From: CAVYYW01 sp963772845
GTDB lineage: Bacteria; Bacillota; Bacilli; Bacillales; Sporolactobacillaceae
NCBI GenBank assembly: GCA_963772845.1
Contig: CAVYYW010000032.1
Coordinates: forward strand, 1 to 18,695
Direction: 5' to 3'
Length of the DNA stretch: 18,695 bases
Part shown: one piece after another, positions 14,239 to 18,695 of the stretch
Layout: the number at the start of each line of letters is the position of its first letter
Numbering within the stretch: the stretch's first letter is position 1
The notes under the pieces: model-generated
Database searches by the model: none
Told to the model about the DNA's origin: nothing
Seen by the model: the letters and a program-made list of their open reading frames with translations, nothing else
Program-made: the position numbers and the translations under genes

Positions 14239-15225
14239 TTGGCAAAGCCAAAAATTCTTCAGATTCTATCCATGTATCATGAAGCAGGAGAAAAAATCCT
14301 GCAGGAGGGGGCAGATGTGATCCGCACGGACCTCACCGATCCTGTTTCTCTTTGCCAATTGGCAGCTGAAGCTGAAGGAATTGTCCTTCGTGCGCCAGCC
14401 AAAATTACAAAGGAAGTCATCGATGCTGCACCCAAGCTTGCTGTTATTTCTGGGGCTGGTGTGGGTTTAGATAATATTGATGTAAGTCATGCTACCCGAA
14501 AAGGCATCCCGGTTCTCTATGCCCCTTCAGTGAACAGCGTTTCAACGGCAGAACACGCTATCATGCTGATCATGGCACTAAGTAAGAAACTCGTGTCTTT
14601 TCATTCAGCAATGCGGTCCGGGGACTACGATTCAAGAACAAGCCTTAAATCCTATCAGCTACAAGGAAAGCGTGCAGGGCTCGTAGGGTTTGGCAATATT
14701 GCCAAGGAAGCAGCAAAAAAACTGAAGACTGGACTAGACATGGATGTGCTCGTCTGGGTCAGGCAGTATGATGAGAATAAGCATGCTTTGGTAAAAAAGC
14801 TGGGCCTGAAGGTTACAACAGACTTGGATTATTTATTCAAAACATCAGATTTCATTTCCATGCACATTCCGTTCAATTCGCTTACAAAAGGAATAATTAA
14901 TAAACATTTTTTTCAGCAGATGAAACCTACCGCCTACCTTATTAACACAGCACGAGGAGGTATTATTAATCAAGACGATCTCTACACGGTGCTTCGAGAA
15001 GGAACAATAGCCGGCGCAGCATTAGACGTCTTTGATCCAGAACCGCCACCAAAGGATCTCCCCCTATTGTCATTGCCAAATGTGATTGTCACCCCTCATG
15101 TAGGCGGAACGACAGTTGAGTGTAATTTAATCATGGCCACGACCGTCGCCAAAAATGTTTTAAAAGTTCTGGCAGGAGAGAAGCCTGAATATATCGGAAA
15201 CCCTGAAATTTATCATCAGGCATAG
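14239..15225 (+). CDS. D-isomer-specific 2-hydroxyacid dehydrogenase family protein
   Basis: Predicted 328-residue NAD(P)-dependent dehydrogenase of the D-2-hydroxyacid family (phosphoglycerate, glyoxylate and hydroxypyruvate reductases). The catalytic set is Arg239 in NTARGGIIN, Glu268 in DVFDPEP and His287 in TPHVGGT. The substrate loop SGAGVGLDNIDV (71-82) is like that of SerA. The Rossmann motif is GFGNIA (150-155), with Ala where the last glycine is usual. No C-terminal ACT domain is present, which argues against SerA itself. The TTG start has AGGAAGGTG (14223-14231) seven bases upstream. It sits 17 bases after thiolase and one base before the HAD gene, so it belongs to the same unit, although a link to beta-oxidation is not obvious. 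Confidence 0.88.
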   Translation: MAKPKILQILSMYHEAGEKILQEGADVIRTDLTDPVSLCQLAAEAEGIVLRAPAKITKEVIDAAPKLAVISGAGVGLDNIDVSHATRKGIPVLYAPSVNSVSTAEHAIMLIMALSKKLVSFHSAMRSGDYDSRTSLKSYQLQGKRAGLVGFGNIAKEAAKKLKTGLDMDVLVWVRQYDENKHALVKKLGLKVTTDLDYLFKTSDFISMHIPFNSLTKGIINKHFFQQMKPTAYLINTARGGIINQDDLYTVLREGTIAGAALDVFDPEPPPKDLPLLSLPNVIVTPHVGGTTVECNLIMATTVAKNVLKVLAGEKPEYIGNPEIYHQA

Positions 15226-15226
15226 A

Positions 15227-16015
15227 ATGAAGATAAAGGTTGTTTTTATTGATATAGATGGCACGTTAATTGACCCAAAATCTGGTGTTGTTTCTGTACC
15301 AGTCCAAAGAGCAATCTATACCATTCAGGAAAATGGTATCCTTCCGGTATTGATCTCTGGGAGGCCGACCTTTGCTATTAAACCGCTGGCAAAAGCGTTA
15401 TCCCTCCACACATATATTGCGTTTAACGGCGGGATGATTGTGGATAACGAACAACCAATCTATAAAAACCCTATGGAGAAAAGCACACTTGAGCAATTTG
15501 TTGCTTTTGCAAATGAACGGCACCATCCATTGATCTTTCCAGGCCATGACCGCTATTATCTGACATTAAATATGCATCCATTCATAAAAAACATGCTTAA
15601 GAACATCCCCTCGCTGCCTGTTGCGTTTGAAAAAGAGTATTGGAAAACCAATGACATCTATCAAATAGAAATCCTATCTTCAGATGCGGCCATAAAGGCT
15701 TATTATAGAAAATTTGAAAAGCAATTACGCTTTTACCCTTGGCATATTCTAGCTGGCGCTACGAATGTCCTTCCTGTCCATACTGGTAAGGCGGCGGCCA
15801 TGAAGAAGCTGCTGAACTATCTATCATTAAGCAGAAATGCTTCCGCAGCTATAGGTGACGGACCAAATGATATCGAAATGATTAAAACAGCCAGGCTGGG
15901 AATAGCAATGGGAAATGCTTGCAGCGAACTTAAAAAAACAGCTGATTTCGTGGTTTCAGATGTCACTGAAGACGGATTAGCAGAAGCGCTAACTATTCTG
16001 ATTAATAGTAGGTGA
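15227..16015 (+). CDS. HAD superfamily hydrolase, Cof/IIB type
   Basis: Predicted 262-residue phosphatase of the Cof-like (Cap C2, IIB) HAD group. Motif I is FIDIDGTLID with nucleophile Asp9 and acid Asp11, motif II SGRP (44-47), motif III Lys188 in HTGKAAAMK and motif IV GDGPNDIEMI with Asp211 and Asp215. Such proteins dephosphorylate sugar phosphates, FMN, PLP or other small metabolites, and the substrate is unknown. The ATG starts one base after the upstream stop and has only a weak CAGG upstream, which suggests translational coupling to the hydroxyacid dehydrogenase. It is the last gene of the run; no clear terminator follows before 16106. Confidence 0.9.
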   Translation: MKIKVVFIDIDGTLIDPKSGVVSVPVQRAIYTIQENGILPVLISGRPTFAIKPLAKALSLHTYIAFNGGMIVDNEQPIYKNPMEKSTLEQFVAFANERHHPLIFPGHDRYYLTLNMHPFIKNMLKNIPSLPVAFEKEYWKTNDIYQIEILSSDAAIKAYYRKFEKQLRFYPWHILAGATNVLPVHTGKAAAMKKLLNYLSLSRNASAAIGDGPNDIEMIKTARLGIAMGNACSELKKTADFVVSDVTEDGLAEALTILINSR

Positions 16016-16059
16016 AAACCATGGTGTTGTGCGTTCTTATGAGGGTATAGGGGGTTTTA

Positions 16060-16090
16060 TATTGGGCATAGTATGTATATCATCCCAATA
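16060..16090. repeat. Inverted repeat in the leader of the FAD/Rieske gene
   Basis: TATTGGG (16060-16066) and CCCAATA (16084-16090) are perfect complements across 17 bases. The right arm ends three bases before the GGAGG ribosome binding site (16094-16098). It could be an operator or an RNA hairpin that affects translation. There is no T-run after it, so it is not a terminator. Confidence 0.35.
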
Positions 16091-16105
16091 AATGGAGGAC
16101 TTTCT

Positions 16106-17641
16106 GTGACTCAAAATGAAACCCAAGAAGAAAAAATGCCTGTTTTTCCCGAACCCTTTTGGAGGGAATCTGTTGATTTGCAGTCTTTTGCTCCTTTAAA
16201 AGAAGATATTGAAGCGGATGCTATCATTGTCGGAGGTGGCATTACCGGAATCACAGCTGGCTACTTGCTTGCGAAAGAAGGACGCAAGGTCGTCCTCCTT
16301 GAGTCAGGTCAACTTTTAAACGGAACGACCGGTCATACCACAGCTAAAGTAACCGCTCAGCATGGATTGATCTATGATGAATTAATCAACCACATGGGGA
16401 ACGTAAAAGCTAAACAATATTATGACGCCAATACTGAAGCCTTAGCGTTTATTAAAGAAACCGTAGCGGCTGAAAAAATTGACTGTGAATTTACAGAGGA
16501 CGAAGCGTTGATCTTCACTTTATCCGATAATGAGGCACAAAACCTAGAGAACGAATACCTTGCCTATCAGAAGCTAGGTATTGAAGGTGAGCTTAAAGAC
16601 AGCATCTCTTTGGATCTTCCTATAAAAAAAGCTCTATCTATGAAAAATCAGGCACATTTTCACCCACTTAAATATTTGATCCATCTGGTGAAGGGAATTC
16701 TTGATAATGGCGGACAAATTTTTGAAAATACGACAGCTATTGATGTTAAAAATGAAAAAAAGCCGACTGTAATAACCCGTGAAGGCCATAAAGCTTCCGG
16801 AACGTTCGTCTTTGCCTGCTCGCACTTTCCTTTCTATGATGGAAAAGGATTTTATTTTACCAGAATGCATGCAGAGAGAGCTTACATATTGGCAGTGAAG
16901 ACAGAAAGAGATTATCCTGGCGGCATGTATATTAGTGCAGAACAGCCTACCCGCTCTCTCAGACCTGTTATGATAAATGATGAGAAAATGGTCCTGATCA
17001 GCGGTGAAAGCCACAAGACAGGTCAGGGTAAAGATACGATGGACCATTATAAAGCACTAGAAGAATACGGGGATGAATTGTTCGGTATAAAAGAAGTGAA
17101 ATATCGCTGGTCTGCACAGGACCTTTACACATTAGATAAGGTCCCTTATATTGGTGAAATCACTTCAGGAAATCAACACGTTCTCGTTGCCACGGGTTAT
17201 AAAAAATGGGGGATGACGACCGGTACGGCAGCTGCCTTATTAATGCGTGATATTGTTTTGAATAAAGATAATCCCTATAAAGAACTGTTTTCGCCGTCAC
17301 GCTTTTATGCGGATCCGAGCTTAAAAAAATTCTTAGTGGCCAACGGTGATGTAGCAAAACATCTAATAAAGGGTAAATTCGACTCGAACTTCAAAGATGC
17401 TGAAGACTTATCACTTGATGAAGCGTGCATCATCGTTCACAAAGGGCAACGCGCTGGTGCTTATAAAGATCGAGAGGGCTGCGTTCATATAGTAGATACG
17501 ACTTGTACGCATTTAGGCTGTGAGATTGAATGGAATCACGGTGACCGCAGTTGGGACTGTCCTTGTCACGGTTCACGATTCTCGTACCTCGGTGAAGTGA
17601 TTGAAGGACCGGCAAAGAAACCATTAAAGCGGATTGAATGA
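16106..17641 (+). CDS. yhfW: FAD-dependent oxidoreductase fused to Rieske [2Fe-2S] domain (YhfW-like)
   Basis: Predicted 511-residue two-domain redox protein. The N-terminal DAO-type FAD domain starts with DAIIVGGGITGITAGYLLA followed by VVLLES (Rossmann dinucleotide fold). The C-terminal Rieske domain has Cys467-x-His469 (CTHLGC) and Cys485-x2-His488 (CPCHGS) as cluster ligands, plus Cys472 and Cys487, the pair that forms a disulfide in respiratory Rieske proteins. The substrate of the FAD domain is not known. Size and layout match B. subtilis YhfW. An upstream in-frame ATG at 16073 exists, but GGAGG (16094-16098) is seven bases before the GTG at 16106. No transmembrane or Tat signal is seen, so it is likely cytosolic. 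A terminator follows. Confidence 0.9.
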   Translation: MTQNETQEEKMPVFPEPFWRESVDLQSFAPLKEDIEADAIIVGGGITGITAGYLLAKEGRKVVLLESGQLLNGTTGHTTAKVTAQHGLIYDELINHMGNVKAKQYYDANTEALAFIKETVAAEKIDCEFTEDEALIFTLSDNEAQNLENEYLAYQKLGIEGELKDSISLDLPIKKALSMKNQAHFHPLKYLIHLVKGILDNGGQIFENTTAIDVKNEKKPTVITREGHKASGTFVFACSHFPFYDGKGFYFTRMHAERAYILAVKTERDYPGGMYISAEQPTRSLRPVMINDEKMVLISGESHKTGQGKDTMDHYKALEEYGDELFGIKEVKYRWSAQDLYTLDKVPYIGEITSGNQHVLVATGYKKWGMTTGTAAALLMRDIVLNKDNPYKELFSPSRFYADPSLKKFLVANGDVAKHLIKGKFDSNFKDAEDLSLDEACIIVHKGQRAGAYKDREGCVHIVDTTCTHLGCEIEWNHGDRSWDCPCHGSRFSYLGEVIEGPAKKPLKRIE

Positions 17642-17648
17642 AAGGCTG

Positions 17649-17680
17649 AACCATTTGCCACCTTAAGGCAAGTGGTTTTG
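17649..17680 (+). terminator. Intrinsic terminator after the FAD/Rieske gene
   Basis: AACCATTTGCC (17649-17659) pairs with GGCAAGTGGTT (17667-17677) with one wobble pair and a seven-base loop, followed by the T-rich TTTTGTTATT. It begins 8 bases after the stop codon. Confidence 0.75.
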
Positions 17681-17765
17681 TTATTCCTAGAGGAGATTAG
17701 CTTTTTCTGTCGAATAATGGTATATACATTTTTTTAACTCAATTATACTTTCGAAGGAGTTTATC

Positions 17766-18587
17766 ATGATTTTTTCTAAGCTTTTTAAACGATCCGTACC
17801 AAAAACAAAATCTGAGAACTTAAAGGGGCAAACCACTAAAAAAATTAAAGTGAAATCAACACGCATCGGAGAATTAGGAGAATACAAAATTAATATTCAA
17901 CTTGATCAATTCTCTAAAGATTGGAAGCATGTATCAGATCTTATGATTGTAAACGACAAATCCAAGTCTGGTTATTCACAGATTGATCATGTTGTTATTA
18001 CGCCATTCGGGCTTTTTGTAATTGAAACAAAAAACTACGCTGGAAAAGTCTCAGGGAGATATGACGATAAATACTGGATCGTAAATGGCAAGTTTAAGAT
18101 GTATAATCCCTTTCGTCAAAACTACGGCCACATTAAAGCGATTCAAAAATCTCTCCTCTTAGATGAGACCATCAACGTCTACTCAATGGTTTCGTTTACA
18201 CAAAGGTGTATGTTTAATGTTGAACCAGCCCTCCGTAAAATCACTTCAGATCATTTGATTATTTATGATACAGAACTGACAGAATACATAAACCGTAAGA
18301 TAAGCATCTTAAAAGTACAGGAAATTGCGCCTTGTTTAAATGAAAATGAAGTAACAACTATTTTTAACAAATTAAAAAATGCTAATATTACCGACCTTGC
18401 AATAAGAAAAGAACATATTGATAAGGCTAAACAGGCAAGTGAAAACAACTCAAAAACAACATTAAGCACTCATAAATGCTATGAATGCGGAACAAAGGTA
18501 TCTGAAAAAGTAGAACAATATTGTCTTTTAAATAGTGTGAAATTCAAAGGAAAGATCTACTGTTTTACCCATCAGAAAAATCTTTAA
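17766..18587 (+). CDS. NERD domain protein with C-terminal zinc-binding motif
   Basis: Predicted 273-residue protein. The NERD (nuclease-related) domain spans about 33-160: GELGEY (35-40), SQIDHVVITPFGLFVIETKNYAG (71-93). Asp74 and Glu87-x-Lys89 correspond to the D...ExK metal-binding core of restriction-endonuclease-like folds, so nuclease activity is possible but unproven for the family. A basic N-terminus (1-32) precedes it. The C-terminus has Cys238-x2-Cys241, Cys253, Cys266 and His269 (CYECG ... YCFTHQ), a likely zinc finger. AAGGAG (17754-17759) precedes the ATG. The gene stands alone between two terminators and appears more A+T-rich than the metabolic genes to its left. Cellular role unknown; DNA processing or defence are guesses. 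Confidence 0.85.
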   Translation: MIFSKLFKRSVPKTKSENLKGQTTKKIKVKSTRIGELGEYKINIQLDQFSKDWKHVSDLMIVNDKSKSGYSQIDHVVITPFGLFVIETKNYAGKVSGRYDDKYWIVNGKFKMYNPFRQNYGHIKAIQKSLLLDETINVYSMVSFTQRCMFNVEPALRKITSDHLIIYDTELTEYINRKISILKVQEIAPCLNENEVTTIFNKLKNANITDLAIRKEHIDKAKQASENNSKTTLSTHKCYECGTKVSEKVEQYCLLNSVKFKGKIYCFTHQKNL

Positions 18588-18630
18588 TACTTATAAATCA
18601 CTCACCCCTGCCTCCTTTATTTATTCTGTT

Positions 18631-18664
18631 AGAAGCTCAATCAGCAAATGATTGGGCTTCTTTT
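18631..18664 (+). terminator. Intrinsic terminator after the NERD gene
   Basis: AGAAGCTCAATCA (18631-18643) pairs with TGATTGGGCTTCT (18649-18661) with one wobble and a GCAAA loop, followed by TTT and AATT. It lies 43 bases after the stop codon. The remaining bases to the window end show no gene. Confidence 0.8.
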
Positions 18665-18695
18665 AATTCCATGGCAAAAGGCTAGCCTAAGTTTA

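Noticed and set aside
17744..17749. TATACT as the -10 element of the NERD gene
   Set aside because: It lies too close to the ribosome binding site (17754-17759) to give a usable leader. The real promoter was not identified with confidence.

Overview
This window looks like a chromosomal segment from a low-to-moderate GC Gram-positive of the Bacillaceae type. The signs are strong GGAGG-type ribosome binding sites, frequent TTG and GTG starts, compact intrinsic terminators, an adaA-adaB pair arranged as in Bacillus, a TPP riboswitch over thiM-thiD-thiE, and a YhfW-type FAD/Rieske protein. The species cannot be fixed from the sequence. No rRNA, tRNA, transposase, integrase, phage gene or CRISPR array was seen.

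Layout. Positions 1-482 hold no convincing gene: there is a GC-richer stretch with hairpins and a 44-bp element resembling a common Bacillaceae intergenic repeat, then an intrinsic terminator and possibly a leader ORF ahead of a 14-helix-type MFS drug exporter (483-2000). A bidirectional terminator separates the exporter from a convergent small membrane protein (2041-2547, minus). Three plus-strand genes follow: a zinc-less quinone oxidoreductase (2765-3736), an extended SDR epimerase (3819-4736) and a PaiA/BltD-like acetyltransferase (4874-5344). The alkylation-repair pair adaA-adaB spans 5447-6581.

A TPP riboswitch with its own promoter and terminator (6578-6759) controls thiM-thiD-thiE (6801-9101), the thiazole and pyrimidine salvage branch of thiamine synthesis. 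thiD carries an apparent one-base insertion (extra T near 7980) that splits it into two frames, so it is either a genuine pseudogene or a sequence error. A stand-alone S66 LD-carboxypeptidase follows (9302-10225).

From 10485 to 16015 lies a tight six-gene run: CoA-transferase subunits A and B, acyl-CoA dehydrogenase, thiolase, a D-2-hydroxyacid dehydrogenase and a Cof-type HAD phosphatase. It looks like a catabolic unit for a short-chain acid: activation by CoA transfer, alpha,beta-dehydrogenation and thiolytic cleavage. The hydratase and 3-hydroxyacyl-CoA dehydrogenase steps are missing from this window. The segment ends with a FAD oxidoreductase fused to a C-terminal Rieske domain (16106-17641) and a NERD-domain nuclease-like protein with a zinc-binding tail (17766-18587).

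Most of this is ordinary housekeeping and accessory metabolism; no unmistakably new system was found. The points most worth a second look are the thiD frameshift, the possible leader-ORF/terminator attenuator before the MFS exporter, the leader that could mask the CoA-transferase ribosome binding site, the unassigned substrate of the six-gene operon, and the NERD/zinc-tail protein.
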